A stretch of DNA of 64,000 nucleotides from an uncultured Clostridia bacterium (lineage in GTDB: Bacteria > Bacillota > Clostridia > TANB77 > CAG-508), in NCBI GenBank assembly GCA_944392605.1, contig CALXXE010000008.1:32881-96880 (forward strand). The letters are read 5' to 3'. Below the pieces are notes generated by a model. The model had not been told where the DNA came from. It saw only the letters and a list, made by a program, of their open reading frames with translations, and ran no database searches. The translations under genes and the position numbers were made by a program. Position 1 is the first letter of the stretch; every line of letters starts with the position of its first letter. This document shows positions 55,519-63,930 of the stretch, one piece after another.

Positions 55519-56334
55519 CTACCAACGTTTCATGGACTCACGTACTCTTTTCCATATAGTAGGATTGTCTAATTCCTTACTTGTAAGCTTATCAACTTCT
55601 TCAGGTGTGTAATATTCTTTTTCCTGATTGTTTGGCACAGTAGACTTAGTACTACCTGTACTTGCTGGCTTCTTAACTTCCTTACCATTAACCTTTTGAT
55701 ATAACTCATATATTTCTGTCATCTTTGTATTTCGATTAAATCTACCAGCAAACTTTTTAAAGTCTTTGTCTTTTAGAATACTTGCGTCTATTCCGTTGGC
55801 TTCTAAATCTTTTTCTTCTAATTTTTCTGTTAAGTATTCACCTAACTTAAAAAACTCTGCATCTTCACGTGCAGAGGTTTTACCTTGTTTTTGTTTTATT
55901 GCTAGTTCATTTGCTCTAGCTTCAATTTCTTCATCGTCATAATCATTGATAAAATCGTTTGCATCTGCTCTTCCTAGGATTTCAGCATCTTTATCACTGA
56001 TTGCTTGACTGTCTGGAATATTTACTCCTTGTTCTTTGTAAAATTCTTTGACTTTACTTAAAACATCATCTTCTTCAGTAAGACCTAATCCAGACCTTAA
56101 AGTACTTTCTAGCTGTTTAGCCTTACTTAATTTGCTTTCCTCATCTCTACGATATTTTCTCTCTAGTCTTGCTTTTTCTTGCTTAACTATTCTGTCAATA
56201 TCTTCTTGAGTAAAAGTCTTTTCTTCTTTGTTTGTTTCTTTAGAAGAATTAGAATTAGTATCAGTATTGTTAGTAGTATCTGTTACTGTTAATTCTCCTT
56301 CTTTCTCCATATTTTCGTTATCTTCTCCTGGCAT
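55519..56334 (-). CDS. Capsid scaffold protein
   Basis: A 271-residue highly charged protein. It has an acidic Thr/Asn/Ser-rich N terminus (VTDTTNNTDTNSNSSKETNK), coiled coil (DRIVKQEKARLERKYRRDEE) and helical C terminus, the usual look of phage scaffold proteins. GGGAGGTAACAT precedes the ATG. Between portal and coat genes. Confidence 0.82.
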   Translation of the reverse strand: MPGEDNENMEKEGELTVTDTTNNTDTNSNSSKETNKEEKTFTQEDIDRIVKQEKARLERKYRRDEESKLSKAKQLESTLRSGLGLTEEDDVLSKVKEFYKEQGVNIPDSQAISDKDAEILGRADANDFINDYDDEEIEARANELAIKQKQGKTSAREDAEFFKLGEYLTEKLEEKDLEANGIDASILKDKDFKKFAGRFNRNTKMTEIYELYQKVNGKEVKKPASTGSTKSTVPNNQEKEYYTPEEVDKLTSKELDNPTIWKRVRESMKRW

Positions 56335-56483
56335 ATGTTACCTCCCGTTTAAAGACCGTCGTCTATTAATTCCTTAAGCTTTTTGAGACTTCAAAGTTTT
56401 GGTCATAAAAAAAGAATAGGTTTTACCTGTCCTAGTCAAATGAGTGCTATATATAAAATTGCTTATAAAGCAATGCTAAAAAC
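56335..56483. other. Portal-scaffold intergenic region
   Basis: About 149 bases. It holds a TTGCTTTATAAGCAA hairpin (about 56459-56473) just after the portal stop on the minus strand, followed by U-rich sequence, and a scaffold-gene leader. The hairpin may partly terminate transcription to set portal versus scaffold levels. Confidence 0.45.
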
Positions 56484-58226
56484 TTATTGTGTTTGTCCTT
56501 GTTGAATTGCATTTGATGTATCATTATTCATACTGTTAACCATGTTGGCTTCTTGTGGTGTTACTCCTGTGTTTTCTTGATTTTGCATTTCTTGTTCTGT
56601 CATAACCTGTTGCATTGCAGCATCTAAAGCATTACCTTGTTTTTGTATTTGTGTTATTATGTTTTCTTTCTCTTCTCTATCCTTTAATATCTCTTTTAAT
56701 TTTGCTTTTGGCATTGTTGCATCCTCTGGCAATGCATTCACATATTCTTCAAACGTTATTTTTTGCGCTCCTAAAAGGTTTTCAAGACTCATCTCCATAG
56801 CATATTTATCAAATGGTGACTTTGGAGTAACGTCTATTTTTATATAAAAGTCATAACTTTTAAGTTCTTTTTGTGTTAATTCATATGGTTCTTCTATTGT
56901 TACGTTGTTTGCATAATCTTTTTGCTCATGAACTAGTGTAATTCCTTTTACACTGTTTACTTTTAACATCTCAAACCATATTCTCGCTATATCTTCAATA
57001 AAATCTTTATAGTATTCGACCTGTTGATTTATCGGTTGTTGACTAGCTTGTTGAACTGCTAAAATTGCTTTTCCTGATGCTTGTGTTGGGTCTACATTTC
57101 CTGTTACTGTGTCTCCTGCACCTGCTAAACTTTGTGTATCTTCTTCTAATTCTTTTTGAAGATTATAAGCATCTGAGCTAATTGCTGTTGGTTTTAAGTA
57201 ATTGACCACCTTATTTACATCATCTGCATTTAATTCATTTACTTCTATTGTTGTTCCTACTTTGTTAAGTGCTTTAGCATTCTTAATATACTTAGTATTC
57301 GCTACCAATTTAGGGAATGCTACCATTTTAACTACTAAAGCTCTTCTGGTTGCTGTTTTATTTATCTCTATTTGATTTGGTATAAGGTACTCAACTTCTC
57401 CTTGTCCTCTTGCACTACCTTTTACTCTTTCCCATAAAATATGAGCAACAGGATATAAGCTTATTTCTAAGCAAGTATCTTTCATTACTGTTGCAAGCTT
57501 AGTACATTTCTTAGCCCATATCTTTCCATCTTTTTTGTAAAGTTTTAATAATACTAAACACATTGGTACTATTTCCGTTGTTCTTAAATCTCTTCCAGAT
57601 TGCTCTTCAATGTCTTGGTCTTCTGTTATTAGTTCTATTTCTTCCTCACTTATTCCATTTTGTCTCGCCTCTTCTTTTACCTCTTCTACAGTACGTCTGA
57701 AAGATATAATTATATATGGTTGATTTTGAATATCATCATCATTTTCGTTTCCATAATAGATATTAGTTCTATCTACTTGTTCGCATAAGATGTTGTTACT
57801 ATCTTCATCAGGGTCTGCATAAAAATAGATGATGCCTTCATTATCTATACATGCATCATCTACGCAACATCTAACTATTTTATTTACTTTGTTCTTTTCC
57901 CATAATCTATTAGCGTATCTATTAAGCATATCACATATATCTTGCAACTTCTTTCTTTGTTCTTCGTTCTCATAAGTATCTGAATTGAAATATATTTGAT
58001 ATGAATTGGTTTTTACAACACCAACTTTATACTTTACAATGCTTTTAATTATGTTTAATGTAATTGGTTGTATTCCAGATAGTCTTATTCCTTCCCATTG
58101 TTTACCATGATAAAAATCATAATTCTTTTTACTTTTTTCATATAATTGTTGTTGATAATTATAGTTTTTTCCTCTTTCATACTCTTGCCAAACAGTTGTT
58201 ATATTGGTTTCTTCTTTTTTCTTCAT
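56484..58226 (-). CDS. P22-type portal protein
   Basis: A 580-residue protein with the P22-portal start (KKSKKNYDFYHGKQWEG, NIIKSIVKYKVGVVKTN), the middle WERVKGSARGQGEVEYLIPN and a helical C terminus with a Gln/Asn-rich tail. It forms the DNA entry ring of the capsid and binds the terminase. Confidence 0.87.
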   Translation of the reverse strand: MKKKEETNITTVWQEYERGKNYNYQQQLYEKSKKNYDFYHGKQWEGIRLSGIQPITLNIIKSIVKYKVGVVKTNSYQIYFNSDTYENEEQRKKLQDICDMLNRYANRLWEKNKVNKIVRCCVDDACIDNEGIIYFYADPDEDSNNILCEQVDRTNIYYGNENDDDIQNQPYIIISFRRTVEEVKEEARQNGISEEEIELITEDQDIEEQSGRDLRTTEIVPMCLVLLKLYKKDGKIWAKKCTKLATVMKDTCLEISLYPVAHILWERVKGSARGQGEVEYLIPNQIEINKTATRRALVVKMVAFPKLVANTKYIKNAKALNKVGTTIEVNELNADDVNKVVNYLKPTAISSDAYNLQKELEEDTQSLAGAGDTVTGNVDPTQASGKAILAVQQASQQPINQQVEYYKDFIEDIARIWFEMLKVNSVKGITLVHEQKDYANNVTIEEPYELTQKELKSYDFYIKIDVTPKSPFDKYAMEMSLENLLGAQKITFEEYVNALPEDATMPKAKLKEILKDREEKENIITQIQKQGNALDAAMQQVMTEQEMQNQENTGVTPQEANMVNSMNNDTSNAIQQGQTQ

Positions 58227-58227
58227 A

Positions 58228-58443
58228 TTAGCCTCCGTAATTATCTAATTCTTCTAAATCTTTTTGAAATGCTTCTATCTTAGCATCTTCTTCCTTACAT
58301 GCTTCATTTTCCTTTATTGTCTGTATAGGATGTGCTATTTGTTTTGGTACTTTAGGAAGTGCTTGTTCTTTTCCAATCTTATAACCTGTATAAAATCCAA
58401 ATATTAAACAAAAAACTATAATTACTGTGTATATTAATTCCAT
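58228..58443 (-). CDS. Small membrane-anchored phage protein
   Basis: A 71-residue protein with an N-terminal hydrophobic segment (LIYTVIIVFCLIFGFYTGYK) and a charged tail. TTGGAGGAAACT positions the ATG at 58443. It sits between terminase and portal genes; function unknown. Confidence 0.55.
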   Translation of the reverse strand: MELIYTVIIVFCLIFGFYTGYKIGKEQALPKVPKQIAHPIQTIKENEACKEEDAKIEAFQKDLEELDNYGG

Positions 58444-58456
58444 AGTTTCCTCCAAA

Positions 58457-60100
58457 TTAAAAAGGAACTATGTCATCGCCATAGTCTCCTTCTGAAATTT
58501 CTTCTTCTCCGAATATTTTGTTTATTTCATCTTCTAAATTATCATATTTAGGTTCTCTATCAAACTTAGTAAAACTTTGTTGATTTCTAATATAATAAGA
58601 AATAGCTAATGCCATTACTAAGTCATCGTGATAACCTTCTTCCGCTTCTGCTCTACCTTTATCATTTACTATAAATGTGAGCATTTCTCTTAATGTCTCG
58701 ATATCCTGTATTACTTCAATATCATCGTGTACTATCTCCTGAAGTTGTCCTAATATATATGGTCTTGTGATATTTGTAGTTCTGAATCCAAAGCTTTTTT
58801 CATATTTGTTATTATAGACATCTTCTTTTTTTCTAACGTATTGATTAGGATAATTAAGTTCCATTAACTTTTGTGTAGGATATGTGGAAAAGTTATTCTC
58901 TAAACCTATTAAAGCCTTATTATAAAACATTCCTAAACAATAAATTTGTTTTACATATTCTATTTCATTCTGTTGTTGCTTTAATACCGCTACTTGTTTT
59001 CCTGTTATATTGTTTATTACATGAGCTGTAAAATAGTCTGAGCCTTCTCCTGCTGTATCTCCTCCTATAACGTAAGGTACTCTATTTTCTGGATACTCAT
59101 ATATTTTTATTGTTCCTTTTTCTTGTTCTAGGAACTTCTGATTTCTTATTCTTGTGCCATCATAATAGCAAGTGAATTTACCTTCTACTATTGGTTTTGG
59201 TACTGAATTTATTCTACGAATTATATTTTCTTTGTTAAAGTAACAATTACCTGTGCTTAAGAAAGCTTCTTCTGGACATATTGGATATTCTTGTTTGAAT
59301 TGATTTACATCATTAGAACAGTTATTTTTTATGCACCATCTTCTCCATGTTAATTGATCAAGTGTTAAATTATATTGTTGTTGTAAATCTTTTTCTTCTT
59401 GAGTTAGGCTAAATCCTGTATATGGCATACTATACTCTTTTAATTCATTCCAACCAATAAACAATGGATAAAAATCATTTTCTCCTGCTACAGCTTTATC
59501 CCACATGTCTTTAAAATATTCATATCCATTAGCTGTTGACTCTATTATTATCATACTATCTGGAGTATTAGGTACTGCTTGTAGTAAACCTGTCATAGTA
59601 GTCTTCTTGTCGCCTTCCCAGAATGCTAATTCTGATAAGTGCAAAGCTGTAAATGTATCAGAACGTCCTATTCCTTTACCTCCAGCGGTCATAACTTTCA
59701 TTCTACTATCTAAGCCTGTTCCCTGTTCATTATTGAATACTAATTCTTTTGCATTAGATTTCTTTCGTTCTGGTTTAATATCATCTGGTAAATACTCTAA
59801 CATTCTTTTACTCATATTAAACAAGTTCGCTGTAGAATCCTCTTTATGTGCTACTATACCTGCATTGTAATTGTGATGAGTAACTACATTCTTAAATATT
59901 ATCGCTTCTGTTTCTGTGCTAAATCCCATTTGTCTTGCTTTTAAAATAATTATTCTAATAGGCTTTTTCTGTTTATACATACTTTTAATTACATTGTAAT
60001 ATTTAAGCTGTGGTTCATTGAATACAAGTGGCACGATATTGTTTTTTTTATCTCTAATCTTTATATAGTTTTCTATATATGCTTTTGTATTAATACTCAT
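58457..60100 (-). CDS. terL: Terminase large subunit
   Basis: A 547-residue packaging motor with an adenine-binding start (PLVFNEPQLKYYNVIKSMYK), Walker A LKARQMGFSTET, Walker B ALHLSELAFWEG, and an RNase H-like nuclease domain (YVIGGDTAGEGSDYFTAHVI ... ALIGLENNF ... YHDDLVMALAIS). The start overlaps the small-terminase gene. No in-frame CGG. Confidence 0.93.
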   Translation of the reverse strand: MSINTKAYIENYIKIRDKKNNIVPLVFNEPQLKYYNVIKSMYKQKKPIRIIILKARQMGFSTETEAIIFKNVVTHHNYNAGIVAHKEDSTANLFNMSKRMLEYLPDDIKPERKKSNAKELVFNNEQGTGLDSRMKVMTAGGKGIGRSDTFTALHLSELAFWEGDKKTTMTGLLQAVPNTPDSMIIIESTANGYEYFKDMWDKAVAGENDFYPLFIGWNELKEYSMPYTGFSLTQEEKDLQQQYNLTLDQLTWRRWCIKNNCSNDVNQFKQEYPICPEEAFLSTGNCYFNKENIIRRINSVPKPIVEGKFTCYYDGTRIRNQKFLEQEKGTIKIYEYPENRVPYVIGGDTAGEGSDYFTAHVINNITGKQVAVLKQQQNEIEYVKQIYCLGMFYNKALIGLENNFSTYPTQKLMELNYPNQYVRKKEDVYNNKYEKSFGFRTTNITRPYILGQLQEIVHDDIEVIQDIETLREMLTFIVNDKGRAEAEEGYHDDLVMALAISYYIRNQQSFTKFDREPKYDNLEDEINKIFGEEEISEGDYGDDIVPF

Positions 60101-60432
60101 CTCCGCTCAACTCTTTTTATATAATCTTCGTAGTTTGTTTCTACGTTTATGTTTTCTTGTTTATCTTTATAACCAAATTTATTTTTCAAATAGAATATCT
60201 TAAAAGTATCATTTATTTTTGCATTTAATGTTGCATCTTCCAAAATGTCCTGTATCTTTTTAAATGTGTCGGAGTAATACTCTTTTTGTGCATAAAAAGT
60301 ATCTCTGTTTATATCACAATATACACAAAACCCAGCTATATTTGGTAGCTCGTCTTTAGTTTTGCATTTTTTTATATAATTAATAAATTTATTTTTAAAT
60401 TCTACGTCTGTACCAAATATTCTCTTACTCAT
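60097..60432 (-). CDS. terS: Terminase small subunit
   Basis: A 111-residue protein with a helix-turn-helix-like N-terminal half (FINYIKKCKTKDELPNIAGF, CVYCDINRDTFYAQKEYYSD) and a C terminus FKIFYLKNKFGYKDKQENIN, as in small terminases that recognise phage DNA. The third-last coding triplet is followed by an in-frame CGG at 60103-60105: the zero frame ends E-R-R, a +1 shift would end E-G-D-E-Y at 60090. Either ending is acceptable. Confidence 0.75.
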   Translation of the reverse strand: MSKRIFGTDVEFKNKFINYIKKCKTKDELPNIAGFCVYCDINRDTFYAQKEYYSDTFKKIQDILEDATLNAKINDTFKIFYLKNKFGYKDKQENINVETNYEDYIKRVERR

Positions 60433-60578
60433 TTCTTACTCCTTTCATAAAATTCACAATATGTTTTTACTATTCCGTTTATACAATTAATTCTGATATC
60501 GCATAAATCACTTTTTCTATTTATGCAATTCTTACAATGTTCTTCTACATATTTTTTAAAACGTTCTTCATTTGTCAT
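60429..60578 (-). CDS. Small cysteine-rich phage protein
   Basis: A 49-residue protein with cysteines arranged C-K-N-C, C, C and C (residues 15-41), which may bind zinc. ATGA overlap with both neighbours shows tight coupling. Function unknown. Confidence 0.55.
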   Translation of the reverse strand: MTNEERFKKYVEEHCKNCINRKSDLCDIRINCINGIVKTYCEFYERSKK

Positions 60579-60721
60579 TTTACATCAAACCCTATTTTAT
60601 TATTTTTATCTTTTTCTAAAATAGATTTATTATTCTTTGTTTGAATTTCAACATAAGCTGTTTTATATTCCATTTTATCTATTAAATTATTTATTCTTTC
60701 TATGATTTTGTTATTTGTCAT
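60575..60721 (-). CDS. Small phage protein
   Basis: A 48-residue lysine/asparagine-rich peptide (MTNNKIIERINNLIDKMEYK ...), with AGAGGTAATT before the ATG and a four-base overlap (ATGA) with the next gene. No family recognised. Confidence 0.5.
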   Translation of the reverse strand: MTNNKIIERINNLIDKMEYKTAYVEIQTKNNKSILEKDKNNKIGFDVK

Positions 60722-60730
60722 AATTACCTC

Positions 60731-60856
60731 TTATATTATAGCGTGCATAGTTCTATGATTTTTAAGAAAATCTTTAGCACTCCAATAAGTTAAACCTTTT
60801 TCTTTTGCTTTAGCTATATATCTTTCTGCACTCTCTTTAGTCCATTTTCTTTTCAT
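60731..60856 (-). CDS. Small basic phage protein
   Basis: A 41-residue basic peptide (KWTKESAERYIAKAKEKGLT, YWSAKDFLKNHRTMHAII) preceded by GGAGGAATAGCA. Helical; possibly nucleic-acid binding. No family recognised. Confidence 0.5.
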   Translation of the reverse strand: MKRKWTKESAERYIAKAKEKGLTYWSAKDFLKNHRTMHAII

Positions 60857-60858
60857 TG

Positions 60859-61140
60859 CTATTCCTCCACTTTTTCGTAAGTTTTCTCAAAAATATCTTT
60901 TTTGCAAGGATATAATTCGCCATTTACACCTTTTATTAAATAATCTTCTTTTGTAGCTTTCATATTACCTTCTAATGTTTTAATTATAAAGTCATTATCG
61001 GTTATTGTATTTATCGTTGTATTTTCATATGCTTCTATTACCCATTTAGGTAATTCTTTAAAATTATGTTTGAATTTATCTATTAAATCAGAAACTATTT
61101 CTGCTTCAACCTCTACTGGTTTCTTTTTATATTTGCTCAT
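60859..61140 (-). CDS. PGDYG-like small phage protein
   Basis: A 93-residue protein starting SKYKKKPVEVEAEIVSDLID and ending VNGELYPCKKDIFEKTYEKV. It has the same K-Y-R/K-K-K-P start and GELYPCKKDIFEKTY end pattern as PGDYG-type proteins, including the foreign gene at 33989-34453. Function unknown, common in phages. Confidence 0.7.
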   Translation of the reverse strand: MSKYKKKPVEVEAEIVSDLIDKFKHNFKELPKWVIEAYENTTINTITDNDFIIKTLEGNMKATKEDYLIKGVNGELYPCKKDIFEKTYEKVEE

Positions 61141-61159
61141 TTTCTTTCTCTCCTTTAAA

Positions 61160-61197
61160 ACTAAAAAGAACAGCTATTAAAATAACGGCTGTTCTTA
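61160..61197 (-). terminator. Phage terminator between early and late genes
   Basis: AAGAACAGC (61167-61175) pairs with GCTGTTCTT (61188-61196). On the minus strand UUUUU follows. It divides the ArpU-like regulator from the packaging genes. The upstream 61198-61326 region holds AT-rich promoter-like sequence and no gene. Confidence 0.8.
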
Positions 61198-61326
61198 ATA
61201 ATAATAGTCCTATTTGTCGCTTGGGTTTAACTGGTTTCTCTCCAATTACGACTTTATCAATTATACTTCTTATTATATATATAACATATTCTTAGGGTGT
61301 CATAAAAGGGTAAAAAGGTGTCTTTT

Positions 61327-61735
61327 TTAAATTTCTGCATATTTTTGTATAGATTTTCTTATTAATCTTTTTGTATATCTGTAATCTCTGTTTAATTCTA
61401 CAGATACTTCTTCTACTTTTAACCCTTCTACAAACCTTAATTCTAATATGTTTCTAAAAGGTTGTTCTACTTCTCTTATCTTTTTAGTTATTCTTATTAA
61501 ATTTTCTTCTTCTTCCTGCATAATTTCAATATGTTCACTTATTAAGTCTAATAATCTAGATATGTTTTTACTCATTTTGTCGTTATCTGGGCTTCCGTTT
61601 CGGCATATCTGATAAAATTGTAGTTGTCTTTGTTAGTTTAGCTTTTATTTCTTCTATCTGCTCTAATTTTCTTTGTTCTAGCTTTTTACTATGTAAATAA
61701 GAATATAATTCTTTTCTGGCTTCTTTCTCTGTCAT
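61327..61735 (-). CDS. ArpU/DUF1492-like late transcription regulator with a CGG +1 recoding site
   Basis: With one base skipped this gives 135 residues with the complete family layout: N-terminal helix (KEARKELYSYLHSKKLEQRK), TTTILSDMPKGSPDNDKM, a second helix (SRLLDLISEHIEIMQEEEEN) and a C-terminal sigma-like helix-turn-helix (LRFVEGLKVEEVSVELNRDY). Zero-frame reading stops four codons after CGG. The part after 61575 alone starts with an ATG but lacks the conserved first third. GGAGG precedes the 61735 ATG. Such proteins switch on phage late genes, which start just downstream. Confidence 0.88.
61595..61597 (-). other. CGG +1 recoding site in the DUF1492-like regulator
   Basis: Sequence GAT ATG CCG AAA CGG AAG CCC AGA TAA. 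Skipping C gives D-M-P-K-G-S-P-D-N-D-K-M, the family's typical glycine-containing linker. An ATG (MSKNIS) 20 bases after the shift could also start a shorter product, so both forms may exist. Confidence 0.85.
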
Positions 61736-61920
61736 TAGTAACCTCCAAAAATACTATTTTTTCTTTGTGGCTTAGCTTTTTCCTTAATTAGTCCTAAATC
61801 ATGTTTCATAAAACATTCTTTATATCCAAACCATACTTCTTCATAAAGTACATAAGTTTCATAAATCTTTATTAGTTTGTACGTTCTATTATTTCTCTTT
61901 AAAATCTTTGGTATTTTCAT
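61735..61920 (-). CDS. Small basic phage protein
   Basis: A 61-residue beta-rich basic protein (KIPKILKRNNRTYKLIKIYE, TYVLYEEVWFGYKECFMKHD) whose stop overlaps the next start (TAATG). Widespread phage hypothetical; no function assigned. Confidence 0.6.
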   Translation of the reverse strand: MKIPKILKRNNRTYKLIKIYETYVLYEEVWFGYKECFMKHDLGLIKEKAKPQRKNSIFGGY

Positions 61921-61930
61921 CTTTATCTCC

Positions 61931-62560
61931 TTATATAAAATCTCTTACTTTTATTTTTACAATAACTCTATTGCCTGTTCTATCTTGCAATTCCATTTCT
62001 GGTCTGCCTACTACTCCTTCACTGTCTGCTGTTCCGAATATAGATTTTGGCTTTGTTTTTACATAGTCTACTGCTTCTTGTATAGTTCCTTCTAAAGCTA
62101 TTGGTACAACATCTATATTAAATGTTTTTGCTATATCTTCTACACTTTCTCTTGGTTGCCAATTTCCTGCTATCATAACATCAAATAATATAAAATCTTG
62201 CCCTTTTCTATATAAGCCACCTTTTTGTATTTTTTCTCCATATCCTTCTCCAATTAGCATTACTTCTGTTTCTCCAAATTTTTGCTCAAATATTTCTTCG
62301 TTTACTTCTCCACCAAATAACTCTACTAGTCTATTCATTAATTCTGCTGGTATTTGTGCTTTATCTGTTCTTCCAAAATAACTTACTTTGTGTCCGTCCC
62401 AATATATTCTTATATTTGTTCCATCAATTTTCTCCGTAAATTGCCATTTGTTATTTTTTAAATATTCTATTGTTTTATTTCTAAAGTTCCCTTCTATTAA
62501 TTTTTTAGTTTTTAAATCTCTTTCAAAAAGAGTTTCTATTTTGTGATATTCTTTTAACAT
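61931..62560 (-). CDS. RNA ligase family protein
   Basis: A 209-residue nucleotidyltransferase with the adenylation motif EKIDGTNIRIYWDG (catalytic lysine in K-x-D-G), FGRTDKAQIP, VMLIGEGYG (motif IIIa-like), DFILFDVMIAGNW and C-terminal VIVKIKVRDF (motif V lysines). This matches T4 Rnl2-type RNA ligases, which repair or rejoin broken RNA. In phages they often reverse host tRNA cleavage, here a plausible link to decoding, but not shown. Confidence 0.85.
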   Translation of the reverse strand: MLKEYHKIETLFERDLKTKKLIEGNFRNKTIEYLKNNKWQFTEKIDGTNIRIYWDGHKVSYFGRTDKAQIPAELMNRLVELFGGEVNEEIFEQKFGETEVMLIGEGYGEKIQKGGLYRKGQDFILFDVMIAGNWQPRESVEDIAKTFNIDVVPIALEGTIQEAVDYVKTKPKSIFGTADSEGVVGRPEMELQDRTGNRVIVKIKVRDFI

Positions 62561-62836
62561 TTACTTTTCCTCACTTTCTTTTAATTTTATATATTCTTTT
62601 ATTCCTAATTTAATTATTTTATCTGCTATACTTTCATCTAATAGCATAATTCTTACGTTTTCCTTTTCTTTTGTTGCTTTCTCTTTTGTATAATCTCTTA
62701 TAGCTTTTACCAAAGCTTCATCTTCCATTTTTACTACTTGTGAAATTATTGTTTCTTGCATTTTAAAAATTCCGTTTTCAACATTTTCAATTTGTATTGG
62801 TGCTTCAAATCTTTCATTTAATGTTAATTTTTGCAT
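62561..62836 (-). CDS. Small phage protein
   Basis: A 91-residue protein (QKLTLNERFEAPIQIENVEN ... IKLGIKEYIKLKESEEK), helical, without a known domain. It lies one base from the RNA ligase gene and overlaps the next upstream gene, so it is in the early operon. Confidence 0.55.
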   Translation of the reverse strand: MQKLTLNERFEAPIQIENVENGIFKMQETIISQVVKMEDEALVKAIRDYTKEKATKEKENVRIMLLDESIADKIIKLGIKEYIKLKESEEK

Positions 62837-63123
62837 TATTCCTTTTCTCCTTCTATAATATTTAATATTGCATTTATTCTTACACCTATAAGTCCTGTTG
62901 AAATGTCTTTCTTGTATTCATATTTCTTTTCATGTGCTTTTAAATCTGTTTTGAATTGTTTTAATTTATCTGTTACTTTATCTAATATAGTCTTTTCATT
63001 CTCTAGCTCCTTTATATACTCTTCTAAAACTCTAGCACTATTTTCCATTTCTTTTGTTATGTAATCACCTTCATTAAAGAATTGTAGTTCTTCCTTGGCT
63101 TTTTCTATTTCTTCTTTATTCAT
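62836..63123 (-). CDS. Coiled-coil phage protein
   Basis: A 95-residue protein dominated by coiled coil (EEIEKAKEELQFFNEGDYIT, VLEEYIKELENEKTILDKVT). No function assigned. Stop and next start overlap by one base. Confidence 0.55.
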   Translation of the reverse strand: MNKEEIEKAKEELQFFNEGDYITKEMENSARVLEEYIKELENEKTILDKVTDKLKQFKTDLKAHEKKYEYKKDISTGLIGVRINAILNIIEGEKE

Positions 63124-63125
63124 TG

Positions 63126-63446
63126 CTAGTCCTCCTCGTAGATATCATACATAGTTTGCTTTCCATAATCTTGACATATTTTATTTTCTATCTTGCACCC
63201 CCTTGTATTTTCCCAACCTTTCATAAAATAAACTATATCTACTTTGCTTATAAATTCTATTGATTTTGATAAATAATATATTGCTTCATTGCAACCTTTT
63301 GGTGCATTTTCTGATACTATTGTATCCACTACTTCAAAATTATCTTTTTCTAGTCTTCTTACCAATTCTGCTCTTTCTTGTCTTATTTGTTCGTTTGTTT
63401 TGCCTCTCATAGGTTGGCTAATCATTACTTTTAATTTATTACTCAT
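63126..63446 (-). CDS. DUF4406-like nucleoside deoxyribosyltransferase-fold protein
   Basis: The 106-residue protein begins KLKVMISQPMRGKTNEQIRQ, then IYYLSKSIEFISKVDIVYFM and GWENTRGCKIENKICQDYG. This is the DUF4406 pattern, related to nucleoside 2-deoxyribosyltransferases. It may act on nucleotides during infection. AAGGAG supports the ATG at 63446 over an upstream in-frame start. Confidence 0.75.
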   Translation of the reverse strand: MSNKLKVMISQPMRGKTNEQIRQERAELVRRLEKDNFEVVDTIVSENAPKGCNEAIYYLSKSIEFISKVDIVYFMKGWENTRGCKIENKICQDYGKQTMYDIYEED

Positions 63447-63448
63447 CT

Positions 63449-63697
63449 TTATTCTCCTTCCTTCAACTCTTCTACAGTCTTTGTAGTCCATATTGATAAT
63501 ACTTTGTAATCTGTTTCTGTTTTTGGTGGTATGAAACTTATTATTAATCTGTCATACACATAATTCCATCTATCTTCTGGTGCTTTAAACCTTAAACTAT
63601 ATTCTATGTTTTCTATATTAGCCTCTATTTCTCCATATTCTTCATTTTCTTTTAAAACTTCTTTTATTTGTTCTAAGACCTTAAATATATCTCTCAT
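63449..63697 (-). CDS. Small phage protein
   Basis: An 82-residue protein (RDIFKVLEQIKEVLKENEEY ... LSIWTTKTVEELKEGE) with start at 63697 after GAGGAAGAA. Mixed helix/strand, no family recognised. Confidence 0.55.
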   Translation of the reverse strand: MRDIFKVLEQIKEVLKENEEYGEIEANIENIEYSLRFKAPEDRWNYVYDRLIISFIPPKTETDYKVLSIWTTKTVEELKEGE

Positions 63698-63717
63698 CTT
63701 TCTTCCTCTACTTTCTT

Positions 63718-63927
63718 TCAATATAATTCTTCGTAAATATCATCATAATCATCATCTTGTATTTTATTTGCTATAACCTCTATGCTTTTTAAATCTCTAT
63801 CTTCATCAAATCCTAAAATTCTTTCATCTAAATATTTTCTAACTTTTAAATATGCTTCATTTGCATTATCTGCTACTACTAAAAATTCAAAATCTTTTTT
63901 ACACTTAATCTTAAATATCGTTTTCAT
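63718..63927 (-). CDS. Small phage protein
   Basis: A 69-residue protein with an N-terminal strand-helix unit (FKIKCKKDFEFLVVADNANE) and an acidic tail (DDDYDDIYEEL). AAGGAG precedes the ATG. No function assigned. Confidence 0.55.
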   Translation of the reverse strand: MKTIFKIKCKKDFEFLVVADNANEAYLKVRKYLDERILGFDEDRDLKSIEVIANKIQDDDYDDIYEELY

Positions 63928-63930
63928 CTT

